A stretch of 10,979 nucleotides of DNA, taken from positions 1 to 10,979 of the forward strand of contig JANYHQ010000681.1 in NCBI GenBank assembly GCA_025358985.1, given 5' to 3'. This DNA comes from Acidimicrobiales bacterium. GTDB taxonomy: Bacteria; Actinomycetota; Acidimicrobiia; Acidimicrobiales; JANYDT01. The position numbers and the translations under genes are program-made. The notes under the pieces are model-generated. The model saw nothing but the letters and a program-made list of their open reading frames with translations. It searched no databases and had not been told where the DNA came from. How positions within the stretch are numbered: the stretch's first letter is position 1; every line of letters begins with the position of its first letter. This document shows, one piece after another, positions 1 through 6,644 of the stretch.

Positions 1-1
1 T

Positions 2-334
2 GCCCACGGCACCTCCACGCCACTCAACGATGCCGCCGAATCTGAGGCCATGGCCAAGGTATTTGGATCCCATGGCCCCATCGTCACCTCAACCAAGGGG
101 GTCACCGGCCACGCATTGGGAGCAGCTGGAGGCATCGAAGGGGTGGCGTTGGCCCTCACCATCGACCGGCGCCTAGTTCCCCCCACGCGCGGTACCGAGC
201 AGGTGGACCCGCACGTTGATCTTGACCTCGTATTGAACGAGGCCCGGCCATGGGAGCCGGGGCCGTCATTGTCGAACTCGTTCGGCTTCGGAGGCCACAA
301 CGGAACCATCGTGTTGACCCCCGTCGCCCACTGA
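2..334 (+). CDS. fabF: 3-oxoacyl-ACP synthase II (FabF), C-terminal part, 5' end outside window
   Basis: C-terminal 110 residues of the condensing enzyme that elongates acyl-ACP with malonyl-ACP in cytosolic type II fatty acid synthesis. The reading frame is open from base 2 and begins AHGTSTPLNDAAE, which carries the first active-site histidine of the family. It is followed by STKGVTGHALGAAGG (conserved lysine and second active-site histidine) and by the C-terminal block SNSFGFGGHNGTIVL. The Cys nucleophile region lies upstream of the window. Full-length FabF is usually about 410 residues, so roughly three quarters is missing only because the window starts here; there is no sign of damage. 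The stop is TGA at 332-334. It converges on the ABC permease gene. A polyketide-type KS is a remote alternative, but the tail is typical FabF. Confidence 0.93.
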   Translation, partial: AHGTSTPLNDAAESEAMAKVFGSHGPIVTSTKGVTGHALGAAGGIEGVALALTIDRRLVPPTRGTEQVDPHVDLDLVLNEARPWEPGPSLSNSFGFGGHNGTIVLTPVAH

Positions 335-339
335 CCGGC

Positions 340-371
340 GCCCAACCCCCTTTCGCCGCCCAACCCCTTTC
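340..371. repeat. Short tandem direct repeat after fabF
   Basis: GCCCAACCCCCTTTC at 340-354 is repeated as GCCCAACCCCTTTC at 358-371, one C shorter, with three bases between them. A third partial start, GCCCAAG, follows at 374. The repeat lies between the fabF stop and the hairpin element at 374-406. No function is evident. Confidence 0.6.
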
Positions 372-373
372 AC

Positions 374-406
374 GCCCAAGAACGATGCTGAGATCGATTC
401 TCGGGC
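374..406 (-). repeat. Conserved hairpin element, copy 1
   Basis: Imperfect inverted repeat: arm 374-386 pairs with arm 393-406 around the six-base loop GCTGAG (387-392), with one unpaired A at 397. All other positions pair in the minus-strand RNA if G-U is allowed at 378/402. On the plus strand that position is an A/C mismatch, so the structure fits minus-strand RNA better. It lies about 57 bases after the stop of the minus-strand ABC permease gene and also downstream of convergent fabF. No T-run follows on either strand, so it is not a classical intrinsic terminator. A second copy with the same loop and bulge is at 2564-2594. Confidence 0.6.
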
Positions 407-462
407 CCGAAAAGCGTCACGAAGCCACTTACGCAGGACACAACAGTTGACGTAACGAGCCA

Positions 463-1209
463 TCATGACAAACGGGGCATCCAACGGAACTTTCGCGCCG
501 CCAGCGCTACTCCTCCCACTGTCCATACCATGAGCACCGCGTAGTGCCGCCATGCGAATTGCCCATGTCCGAAGGCGGCAATGACGGCATCATTGAAATG
601 GCGTACCGGGAAAATGGATGCAACTCTACGAATCACAGACCGAGACGGCGCCTTGATGAACGAGTCCGATATGAACGCGATCGGGTACAACACGCCTTGG
701 GCAACTGCAGGCGCGGCTTCCACCGACGGGGTCACGTTGGCAACCATCACACCTAACGCGCAGAAGCATGCCGCTCCCAAAGTAAGTGCCATCAGCAGAG
801 CTAGCGGCGAATGCGTAGGCCGTACATGGTAAAAAACAGCGCCTATCAAGGTCAGCACCATGCACAACACAATGGCCACCAACACCACCGACGCCACGAG
901 TCCTCCCAGTAGTGCATGCATGGACAACGGAGTGGTGCGCTTGCGTTTGAATACTCCGGTTTCACGCCGAATGGTGATGAGGATCACCAGGTTGGTGAAG
1001 CATGCGGTGATGATGCCAAAGGCGATCATCGTGGGGGTGAACTTCTGCATCACGGCGCGGTCACGATTGAAGAGCTCTGCAAAGATCGTCAGGAAAAATA
1101 ACGGGAATGCAAAAGTGAATACCGCTCCGGTCGGCTCGCGCCAGAACATTTTCTGCTCAGCAACGAACTGGTGCATCATCACCGGAGCGTGCACACCTGT
1201 CACTTTCAT
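463..1209 (-). CDS. ABC-2 type transporter permease (exporter)
   Basis: Membrane subunit of an ABC exporter, 248 residues, the usual size for the ABC-2/DrrB-like family. About six hydrophobic segments are visible, near residues 27-45, 60-80, 98-125, 135-160, 168-186 and 222-240. After the second segment comes the cytoplasmic stretch RRETGVFKRKRTTPLS, a typical ABC-2 feature thought to contact the ATPase. The end of the ATPase gene overlaps this start as ATGA (1209-1206), so the two are translationally coupled and almost certainly form one transporter. Family members export drugs, lipids or polysaccharides; the substrate cannot be told from sequence. The start is fixed by the overlap. The gene is intact and ends convergent to fabF. 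Confidence 0.9.
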   Translation of the reverse strand: MKVTGVHAPVMMHQFVAEQKMFWREPTGAVFTFAFPLFFLTIFAELFNRDRAVMQKFTPTMIAFGIITACFTNLVILITIRRETGVFKRKRTTPLSMHALLGGLVASVVLVAIVLCMVLTLIGAVFYHVRPTHSPLALLMALTLGAACFCALGVMVANVTPSVEAAPAVAQGVLYPIAFISDSFIKAPSRSVIRRVASIFPVRHFNDAVIAAFGHGQFAWRHYAVLMVWTVGGVALAARKFRWMPRLS

Positions 1210-2153
1210 ATCCGACTTCCTTGAGTCGAGGCTTCCCGCACCATTGCAGTGTAAATGTCCTCAAGAGTGGGGCGCTCGACTCGCAAATTGCTGAGCTCCA
1301 TTTTCCTCTTGGCCGCCCACGCAGTGAGGTGAGCGAGGGCCAACGTCGGCTGGTTGGTACGCAGCCCTGCTTCTTGAGGGTTCAACATCGAAGCCCGCAA
1401 GCTGGTGCAAAGGGTGATGAACTCATTGTGGGCATCCACAGAGAGTCCACGAGGAAATTCGAACTTTACGGTTGCGCCTTGGGATCGTGATCTGATCTCG
1501 TGGACTGTTCCCGTAGCAGCCACACAACCGTCGATGATGAGTACCAGCCGATCGGCCAATGCCTCGGCTTCATCGAGGAAATGAGTGGTGAGGACCACGG
1601 TTTTTCCCAAGGCACGAAGATCGTTGATCACGCTCCAGAAGGCTTGCCGCGCTATCGGGTCGAATCCAGTCGTTGGCTCATCGAGGAAGATCAATTCCGG
1701 ATCGCCGATGAGGGCCAGCGCCACGTCGAGCTTTCGGCGCTGTCCCCCAGAGAGGCGAAGCACGCGTGCGTCTGCTTTCTCCGACAATTGACACAGGGCC
1801 AGCACCTCGTCCACGGCACGCGGCGCGGGGTAATAACGGGCGTGGAGTTGCAACACTTCTCGCACCTTCAAGAACCCCTCGAAACCGCACTCTTGCAGCA
1901 CGATCCCGAGTCGGGCTCGCCAGTGACCGTCGGCCAGCGCCGGGTCCTGTCCGAGTACCCGGACCTCGCCGGAATCACGCGTGCGGAACCCCTCGATGAT
2001 CTCCACAGTGGTCGACTTTCCGGCGCCGTTCGGCCCCAAGATGGCGACACACTCACCCGCACTCACGGTGAAGCTCACGTCCTTCACCGCTTGGACGGAG
2101 CCGTAGCTCTTGGCCAACCCACTGACTTCGATCGCCAAGGAACCGAGTTGCAC
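1206..2153 (-). CDS. ABC transporter ATP-binding protein (DrrA-like exporter ATPase)
   Basis: Cytoplasmic ATPase of 315 residues that powers the permease encoded just downstream. All nucleotide-binding motifs are present: Walker A GPNGAGKST (residues 40-48), Q-loop Gln87, signature LSGGQRRKLD (from 134), Walker B LIFLDEP (154-160) and switch His191 in LTTHFLDEAEALADR. After about residue 220 there is an 80-90 residue C-terminal extension, as in the DrrA/CcmA-like multidrug and lipid exporter branch. The start is GTG at 2153: an in-frame TGA lies three codons upstream, so no earlier start exists, and the ATG at 2163 is out of frame. No clear Shine-Dalgarno site precedes it. It is separated from the next upstream gene by 464 bases, so it probably has its own promoter. 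Confidence 0.93.
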   Translation of the reverse strand: MQLGSLAIEVSGLAKSYGSVQAVKDVSFTVSAGECVAILGPNGAGKSTTVEIIEGFRTRDSGEVRVLGQDPALADGHWRARLGIVLQECGFEGFLKVREVLQLHARYYPAPRAVDEVLALCQLSEKADARVLRLSGGQRRKLDVALALIGDPELIFLDEPTTGFDPIARQAFWSVINDLRALGKTVVLTTHFLDEAEALADRLVLIIDGCVAATGTVHEIRSRSQGATVKFEFPRGLSVDAHNEFITLCTSLRASMLNPQEAGLRTNQPTLALAHLTAWAAKRKMELSNLRVERPTLEDIYTAMVREASTQGSRI

Positions 2154-2495
2154 TGTTGTTCATCGACTGAACGTGGCGCTAGCTTGAGCACCCTGAACCT
2201 ACGGTTCCAGAAACCTAGACAACACCGGTGCGGGCGTGGGCGTTGGGGTAGTAACAGGGGCGGGTCGGTTCGGGCATTGTCATCCATCTATCCATTGATG
2301 GAATTGATCGGTGCATTGTCCGAGCAGTTGTTCTGGTTTTGGCTCCAGCCGGCACAAATCCGAGATTGCGCCTGCAAAGCCCACATCACGTGGGTTGACC
2401 TCAGAGATGATTCGGGATGGACCAACAGCTACCTGCGCGAAATATCGGCATTCCAGCTACCCCACTCGAACACGTACAGTGGGCGAAGTGCGCCC

Positions 2496-2538
2496 TTCGC
2501 GCCCGAGAGGTGTTCTCAGGTTGGATCTCGGGCGCGAA
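2496..2538. repeat. Perfect 13-bp inverted repeat (stem-loop)
   Basis: TTCGCGCCCGAGA (2496-2508) is exactly the reverse complement of TCTCGGGCGCGAA (2526-2538), with a 17-base loop. This GC-rich stem lies about 80 bases downstream of the oxidoreductase stop on the minus strand. No U-tract follows it in that direction. The same 12-base word TCTCGGGCGCGA recurs at 2588-2599, at the edge of the next hairpin element, and with one change at 399-410. It could be a U-less terminator, a processing/stability structure or a protein site. Confidence 0.65.
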
Positions 2539-2540
2539 TT

Positions 2541-2555
2541 GCGTCCCCCAGACGC
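2541..2555. repeat. Small hairpin GCGTC/GACGC
   Basis: Five-base-pair stem, GCGTC (2541-2545) and GACGC (2551-2555), around a five-base loop. It lies two bases from the 13-bp inverted repeat and nine from the conserved hairpin, and so forms the middle of a run of three stem-loops. On its own it could be chance. Confidence 0.35.
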
Positions 2556-2563
2556 CAATCACT

Positions 2564-2594
2564 CCCCAGAACGATGCTGAGACCGATTCTCGGG
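2564..2594 (-). repeat. Conserved hairpin element, copy 2
   Basis: Second copy of the element at 374-406. Arms 2564-2575 and 2582-2594 pair around the identical loop GCTGAG (2576-2581), with the same unpaired A (2586). One position is mismatched (2567/2591), and 2574/2583 pairs as G-U only in the minus-strand RNA. The core from AGAACGATGCTGAGA through CGATTCTCGGG is shared with copy 1 apart from one T/C change, and that change falls in the stem. It starts about 23 bases after the stop of the minus-strand oxidoreductase, the same orientation relative to the upstream gene as copy 1. Confidence 0.6.
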
Positions 2595-2617
2595 CGCGAT
2601 AGGGGGCCCAGGTTCGA

Positions 2618-3547
2618 TCAAACGTGCGGGAGGACCTCGGTGCCAATGAGCCTGATGTGGTCGAGATCGGCCAGGTCCATTACCTGAAGATATGCGCGCT
2701 GTACACCGGCAGCGGCCCACGTGCCCAGTGTGTCGATGATCTCGGCGGGGGTGCCACACAATCCGTTCTTGCGGAGCTCCTCCACCTCTCGACCGATAGA
2801 CGCAGCACGGCGGGAGATTTCGGACTCATTGGCACCGCAACAAACAATGAGCGCCGCCGACCATGTCAATGACGCCGGGTCACGATCGATGGCTTCACAG
2901 GCCATTCGTACGCGCCCATATTGTTTTTCTACAAACGCCAGATCTTGGAACGGAATGTTGAACTCTGACGCATACCTGGCGGCCAGACGCGGAGTACGCG
3001 TGGGCCCTCCCCCGCCGATGATGATAGGCGGACCGGGGCGCTGAACGGGCTTGGGAAGGGCCGGTGAATCAACCACCTGATAGTGCGTACCGGGGTAGCT
3101 GAACGGCGCATCGGCTGGCGCTGCCCACAGACCGGTGACGATGGCCAACTGCTCTTCCAGCCGATCGAAGCGCTCGCCCAGCTCCGGAAACGGAATTCCA
3201 TACGCCTCATGCTCGGCCCCAAACCATCCCGCACCCAGGCCGAGCTCCACCCGACCCCCACTCATCTGATCCACTTGGGCCACAGCAATGGCCAGTGGGC
3301 CGGGCAACCGGAAGGTGGCCGAGGACACGAGCGTGCCGAGCCGAATGGTGGACGTGTCACGGGCCAACCCAGCCAAGGTGATCCAGGCGTCGGTGGGGCC
3401 CGGCAGGCCACTGACGGCACCCATCTTTAGATAGTGGTCGGAGCGAAAGAACGCCGCAAAGTGCTGCTGCTCGGCGCACAGGGCCACCGCCAACAAATCG
3501 TCGTAGGTGGCGCCCTGCTGTGGTTCGGTGAAGATGCGCAGTTCCAT
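2618..3547 (-). CDS. LLM class (luciferase-like) F420-dependent oxidoreductase
   Basis: 309-residue TIM-barrel oxidoreductase of the bacterial luciferase-like superfamily, in the branch that normally uses deazaflavin F420 and is common in actinobacteria. Visible family blocks are the N-terminal FRSDHYLKMG, TSTIRLGTLVSSATFRLPG (about 65-83), the signature QVDQMSGGRVELGLGAGWF followed by EHEAYGIPFP (about 92-124) and the glycine-rich IIIGGGGPTRTPRLAARYA (about 175-193) that in relatives lines the cofactor phosphate site. Start ATG at 3547, preceded by TAAGG at a plausible ribosome-binding distance. It is the last gene of the minus-strand set, 19 bases after the FabZ-like gene. Substrate unknown; F420 rather than FMN use is inferred from family resemblance. 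A stem-loop cluster follows the stop. Confidence 0.88.
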   Translation of the reverse strand: MELRIFTEPQQGATYDDLLAVALCAEQQHFAAFFRSDHYLKMGAVSGLPGPTDAWITLAGLARDTSTIRLGTLVSSATFRLPGPLAIAVAQVDQMSGGRVELGLGAGWFGAEHEAYGIPFPELGERFDRLEEQLAIVTGLWAAPADAPFSYPGTHYQVVDSPALPKPVQRPGPPIIIGGGGPTRTPRLAARYASEFNIPFQDLAFVEKQYGRVRMACEAIDRDPASLTWSAALIVCCGANESEISRRAASIGREVEELRKNGLCGTPAEIIDTLGTWAAAGVQRAYLQVMDLADLDHIRLIGTEVLPHV

Positions 3548-3566
3548 GGCGGCGACCTTACCGACC

Positions 3567-4004
3567 CTATCGATCCGCCAGGATCAAGAGCAGTTCACCC
3601 TCACATGCGGTTTCGCCGTTGACGTGGGCCCGTCCCTTGCCCTTGCCTGCACGCGCCGACATCCGGGTTATCTCCACCTCGAGTTCCAGTACGTCTCCGG
3701 GAACCACCTGGCGACGGAATCGCACGCTGTCAGCACCACCAAACAACGGGATCTTGGCGGCATAACGGGGGTCTGCCAGCACCACCAACGCCCCCGCCTG
3801 GGCAATGGATTCCAACATCAACACGCCGGGCAACGTGGGCCTACCCGGAAAGTGGCCAGGCCAGAAGTACTCATCACCGCTGAGCTGCCAGCGACAATGC
3901 GCCCGCACCCCGGGCTCCAACGACATCACGTCAGTCAGTAACAGGAACGGCGCACGGTGGGGCAGAAGGTCCTCGGGCCGGGGCAGCGCAATTGCATCGG
4001 TCAT
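3567..4004 (-). CDS. fabZ: FabZ-like 3-hydroxyacyl-ACP dehydratase
   Basis: 145-residue single hotdog-fold dehydratase that removes water from 3-hydroxyacyl-ACP in type II fatty acid synthesis. The family pattern is clear: DLLPHRAPFLLLTDV (residues 12-26), then GHFPGRPTLPGVLMLE, with catalytic His51 and Glu65 at family positions, then SVRFRRQVVPGDVLELEVE. The open frame extends further upstream, but the added residues have no family resemblance. The ATG at 4004 overlaps the peroxiredoxin stop as ATGA (4004-4001), so this start is chosen and the genes are translationally coupled. It lies outside any fab cluster and within a desaturase gene set, so it may serve a specialised acyl-ACP or acyl-CoA substrate; a FabA-type isomerase activity cannot be excluded. 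The next gene starts 19 bases downstream. Confidence 0.88.
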   Translation of the reverse strand: MTDAIALPRPEDLLPHRAPFLLLTDVMSLEPGVRAHCRWQLSGDEYFWPGHFPGRPTLPGVLMLESIAQAGALVVLADPRYAAKIPLFGGADSVRFRRQVVPGDVLELEVEITRMSARAGKGKGRAHVNGETACEGELLLILADR

Positions 4005-4465
4005 GACGTGAGGGCGGCAAGCAACTTGGCTGGCGTGTCCTTGGGGCTGATCTTGTACCAGGCCTCCGCTACTTTGCCTTTGCCATCGATGAGGAAAGCA
4101 GAACGCTCGATGCCCATGTATTTCTTGCCGTACATGGACTTCTCTTTCCATACACCGTAGGCCTCGGCCACCGCATGCTCGGTGTCAGCCAGCAATGGAA
4201 AGCCCAATGAATACTTGGTACCGAACTTGGCCTGTTTGGCACTGGTGTCGGGAGAGATTCCGATGATGGCCGTGGTGCCCAGTTCGTCGGTGTGCTCAGC
4301 CTGCAGATCGCGCAGCAGACAACTCTGGGTGGTACAACCGGGCGTATCTGCTTTCGGATAGAAGTACACGCACACATTGCGCCCCTTGTGTGCGGAGAGC
4401 TTCACAGTGTTTCCGTGTTGGTCAACGAGGTTGAGATCGGGCGCTGTGTCACCGGGAGCGAGCAT
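4001..4465 (-). CDS. bcp: Thioredoxin-dependent peroxiredoxin, Bcp/PrxQ type
   Basis: 154-residue cytosolic thiol peroxidase reducing hydrogen and organic peroxides at the expense of thioredoxin. The active-site block YFYPKADTPGCTTQSC contains the peroxidatic Cys44 and, five residues on, the resolving Cys49, the arrangement of atypical two-Cys Bcp proteins. The N-terminal APGDTAPDLNLVDQHG and the later LGFPLLADTEHAVAEAYGVW plus IERSAFLIDGKGKV are also typical, and the length is normal. The start is ATG at 4465, with AGG about nine bases upstream. It follows the acyl-CoA-dehydrogenase-like gene by 38 bases and overlaps the fabZ start by four. Its place inside a lipid-modifying gene set suggests protection against lipid peroxides, which is inference. 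Confidence 0.94.
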   Translation of the reverse strand: MLAPGDTAPDLNLVDQHGNTVKLSAHKGRNVCVYFYPKADTPGCTTQSCLLRDLQAEHTDELGTTAIIGISPDTSAKQAKFGTKYSLGFPLLADTEHAVAEAYGVWKEKSMYGKKYMGIERSAFLIDGKGKVAEAWYKISPKDTPAKLLAALTS

Positions 4466-4503
4466 GAGCGCAACCTACCAAGCGCGCACCGGGTGCGACA
4501 TGC

Positions 4504-5637
4504 TCAGAGCATGGAGGTGTCGATTGGCAACCCGAGCCGGTGGCGACCGTACGTCTCAAAGTTGCGTGACGTGACCATGATATGCGCGCTTGCCGTATGG
4601 ACGTCACGGAAACATCGTTGCAAGGGCGACTTGGAATACACGGCCGTACCGCCCGCCAGGTCGTAGGCGATGTCCGTGGCCTGACGGGCCGACACACTGG
4701 CATGGGTGGCCGCCGCCCGAATCCGCACCCGCAGGTCGGTAGGCACTCGCGATCCGGCCTGCACCAACTCCCAGGCCGCCGCCGTTTCGTCGCGCAGCCA
4801 CGCCCGAGCAGAACTCAAGATGGCCTCGGCCCGACCAATTTCGTGATGCGACAGCGGGCTTTGCGCCAACGATTTCATGGAGCCCATTGGCCGTTTGCCC
4901 GGAGCCAACAACAACAATTCATCAATGGCATGGCGGGCAATACCGAGCATGACGGCAGCTACTCCCCCAGCAAAGAGTGTGTACATGGGCATCCGAGACA
5001 CATCCGAGTCCACCTGGAGCTTGGCTCCGAAGGGAAGCAACCAGCGACCATCGGGTACCACTGCGTGGCGGACTTCGAGATCGTGGGAGCCGGTGCCGCG
5101 CAACCCCGACGAGTCCCACGTGTCGTGGATGGTGACCTCGTCAGCGGGAAAGAACATCAGGCGAAATACACCCTCGTCATCAATGGCTCCGCCGCACAAC
5201 CAATTGCAGTTCTGGCTGCCACTCCCCCACGCCCACCGTCCGTCCACTGTGTAACCGGAACCTGTTTCTGCGCCGACCTTGGCCGCCGTGCCAGTGGGAG
5301 CGAACGCCCCGCCGGTGATAGCTCGACGGTCACCGAAGATGACCGATGCCCAATGTGGATCCACGGTGCCTGCACCGTGGGAGGTGAGCGAGGCAATGGT
5401 GGCGCACCAGCCGGCGGCGCCATCGCCTGCCGCCAGTGTCATGACCACGTCGAGCGCAGTGACGGGATCCACCTCGGGTCCGTTGTACTGCTTGGGTACG
5501 AACATGCGAAAGGCCTGCGTATCGCGCAGGGCCTCGACCACGGGGCTTGCGAGGCGTCGACCGGACTCTGACTCAGCCGCCCACTCCGACGCAATGAGGG
5601 CAACTGAATGAGCATCGTCCAGGATCGATGTCGACAT
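4504..5637 (-). CDS. Acyl-CoA dehydrogenase-fold flavoprotein, probably group D flavin monooxygenase/hydroxylase
   Basis: 377-residue protein with the acyl-CoA dehydrogenase fold: helical N-terminus (VVEALRDTQAFRMFVPKQYNG, near residues 28-48), central beta domain (GGAFAPTGTAAKV, then GYTVDGRWAWGSGSQNCNW) and a C-terminal helical bundle ending LQRCFRDVHTASAH. That C-terminal RDxH-type block and the segment DTWDSSGLRGTGSHDLEV resemble the HsaA/DszC/HpaB-like two-component monooxygenases more than true dehydrogenases, and I do not see the usual catalytic Glu context. Such enzymes need a separate flavin reductase, and none is in the window. Start ATG at 5637, five bases after the desaturase stop; the open frame runs on upstream, but that part overlaps the desaturase gene and has no family resemblance. 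Substrate unknown. The fold is secure, the monooxygenase call moderate. Confidence 0.85.
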   Translation of the reverse strand: MSTSILDDAHSVALIASEWAAESESGRRLASPVVEALRDTQAFRMFVPKQYNGPEVDPVTALDVVMTLAAGDGAAGWCATIASLTSHGAGTVDPHWASVIFGDRRAITGGAFAPTGTAAKVGAETGSGYTVDGRWAWGSGSQNCNWLCGGAIDDEGVFRLMFFPADEVTIHDTWDSSGLRGTGSHDLEVRHAVVPDGRWLLPFGAKLQVDSDVSRMPMYTLFAGGVAAVMLGIARHAIDELLLLAPGKRPMGSMKSLAQSPLSHHEIGRAEAILSSARAWLRDETAAAWELVQAGSRVPTDLRVRIRAAATHASVSARQATDIAYDLAGGTAVYSKSPLQRCFRDVHTASAHIMVTSRNFETYGRHRLGLPIDTSML

Positions 5638-5642
5638 AATGG

Positions 5643-6617
5643 TCAGGCTATGCGCGCTGGTGTTGCTGAGCCCAGCCGCCTCCACAACGCCACGTAGCTG
5701 GGGTACTCCAATTGCGGTACCAACCAACCGGACCGTACCAACTCGGCGTGGAATGCCGGCAGATTGCGGAACGGAATCCCTGCATCCACATGGTGGGCAA
5801 CATGCCATCCGGTGTTGAAGGGCACCATCCAGAACCTGGCCCACCAACCCTGGCGTACCTGATGAGTGGTGATCCGGTCATCGGTGCTGTTGGCCATGCC
5901 ACCGTGCTCGGCGATGGCCCGTAACCGGCTCACCAATCGGAACACCGTCATCCACGATCCCAACCACAACACCGGCCACACCCACCACCCAATGGTGATG
6001 CCGAGCACCACAGCCATAACCATCTGCATACCGATGATTTGCAAAGTGGACGTACGACTCTTGGAGCTACGCACCGACCGGCCCAGAGCCTTCAGCAGCT
6101 TCAGTCCCGATTCGCCGGTGATGTCACGACGGAGCTTGCGGCGCAGCCGGGTGCTCGTGATGGGATAGCCGTTGTACAGCACGAGGTCGGGCTCATTGAC
6201 CCCGAGCGCGTCGCGGTGATGGCCCATGTGGCCTCGCCGATACGCCTCCATGTTGACCATGGCGATAGTACCCCCCATCCATTTGCCAACCCAGTCGTTG
6301 GCCCGCTGATTGCTGAACAGCAGCCGATGGGCAGCCTCGTGACTGAGAATGTTGAACATGGCGTGAATGCGCAACATGAGTAAGAATGATCCAATCCACA
6401 GCCACCACCAGTGCGTCCGCTGCACCGCAATGTTGGTGCCATAGAGCACCGCAAACGTCTGCAACCACATACTGGCCACGGTGATGACGTTGCGGACGTT
6501 GGCGATCCGGCGCAACGGGGCCCGAACCACGGGCACGGCCATGCCGCGTGGCCCCAGACGGTCGGTGGGAAGAACCTCGGGGAGCAGCTCGGCGTCTGGG
6601 ATCATGGTAGCTACCAT
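5643..6617 (-). CDS. Membrane fatty acid desaturase
   Basis: 324-residue integral-membrane di-iron desaturase/hydroxylase. The three histidine boxes are intact: HEAAH (93-97), HMGHH (130-134) and HVAHH (272-276), plus the RAIAEHGG motif (233-240) often seen in this superfamily. Hydrophobic segments lie near residues 45-62, 68-90 and 195-228. The sequence NEPDLVLYNGYP follows box two. It could act on acyl lipids, or be a related hydroxylase such as a carotenoid one; the boxes alone do not decide. First gene of a five-gene minus-strand set and divergent from a PaaX-type regulator. Start chosen at ATG 6617, seven bases after a TAATGT -10-like box, which would give a leaderless message; ATG 6605 (320 residues) is equally possible, and ATG 6656 would overlap the regulator gene. 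Confidence 0.88.
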   Translation of the reverse strand: MVATMIPDAELLPEVLPTDRLGPRGMAVPVVRAPLRRIANVRNVITVASMWLQTFAVLYGTNIAVQRTHWWWLWIGSFLLMLRIHAMFNILSHEAAHRLLFSNQRANDWVGKWMGGTIAMVNMEAYRRGHMGHHRDALGVNEPDLVLYNGYPITSTRLRRKLRRDITGESGLKLLKALGRSVRSSKSRTSTLQIIGMQMVMAVVLGITIGWWVWPVLWLGSWMTVFRLVSRLRAIAEHGGMANSTDDRITTHQVRQGWWARFWMVPFNTGWHVAHHVDAGIPFRNLPAFHAELVRSGWLVPQLEYPSYVALWRRLGSATPARIA

Positions 6618-6621
6618 GATC
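6600..6621. promoter_or_regulatory. Perfect 22-bp palindrome, candidate operator
   Basis: The half-site GATCATGGTAG (6600-6610) is followed at once by its exact reverse complement CTACCATGATC (6611-6621). The palindrome covers both candidate ATG codons of the desaturase gene (6617 and 6605) and ends 23 bases before the ATG of the divergent PaaX-type regulator. A bound repressor here could block both genes. A perfect 22-base palindrome is very unlikely by chance at one given intergenic site, although the two embedded ATGs contribute to the pattern. PaaX as the binding protein is inferred from position only. Confidence 0.7.
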
Positions 6622-6623
6622 AG

Positions 6624-6644
6624 TACATTACACTTCTTCGACAG
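6624..6644. promoter_or_regulatory. Candidate overlapping divergent -10 boxes, leaderless promoters
   Basis: On the minus strand TAATGT (6630-6625) is followed by seven bases and then the desaturase ATG at 6617. On the plus strand TACACT (6629-6634) is followed by ten bases and then the regulator ATG at 6645. Neither gene has a Shine-Dalgarno site, so leaderless transcripts, common in actinobacteria, would fit. I see no good -35 box for either. This is a weak, position-based call. Confidence 0.35.

Larger units (their letters stand above)
2154..2617. other. Long intergenic region, gene-poor, rich in stem-loops
   Basis: The 464 bases between the oxidoreductase stop (2618) and the ABC ATPase start (2153), both on the minus strand. 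I find no convincing gene; small open frames here have no recognisable motifs. The part next to the oxidoreductase (2496-2594) holds three stem-loops, listed separately. The part next to the ATPase should hold its promoter. A loose candidate on the minus strand is TTGTCT (about 2232-2227) and TAGGTT (about 2206-2201... within the small inverted repeat GAACC/GGTTC at 2195-2207), but the hexamer spacing is short and I give it little weight. Further small inverted repeats are CCCAC/GTGGG (2380-2394) and TCCATC/GATGGA (2283-2302). Confidence 0.6.

Noticed and set aside
2380..2394. CCCAC/GTGGG inverted repeat as an operator for the ABC genes
   Set aside because: Only five base pairs and over 220 bases from the ATPase start; expected by chance in GC-rich DNA.
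374..2594. Integron attC-like sites, suggested by hairpins with a single extrahelical base
   Set aside because: The core-site sequences expected at attC ends (RYYYAAC and GTTRRRY) are absent, the two copies do not flank single gene cassettes in a usual way, and no integrase is seen.
374..2594. Boundaries of a mobile element (copies as terminal repeats around the ABC transporter genes)
   Set aside because: The two copies flank the ABC genes in direct orientation, but they are short, not identical, and there is no transposase, target duplication or base-composition shift.
2401..2646. Small minus-strand open frame in the intergenic region whose translation resembles a frame over hairpin copy 1
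   Set aside because: The likeness comes only from the shared hairpin core; it overlaps the end of the oxidoreductase gene and the rest of the two translations does not match.
1500..2687. Long plus-strand open frame of 395 codons
   Set aside because: It is antisense to the ABC ATPase with intact motifs, runs on into the intergenic region, and its translation has no recognisable domain.
4582..5571. Plus-strand open frame of 329 codons
   Set aside because: Fully antisense to the acyl-CoA-dehydrogenase-like gene; low-complexity translation without motifs.
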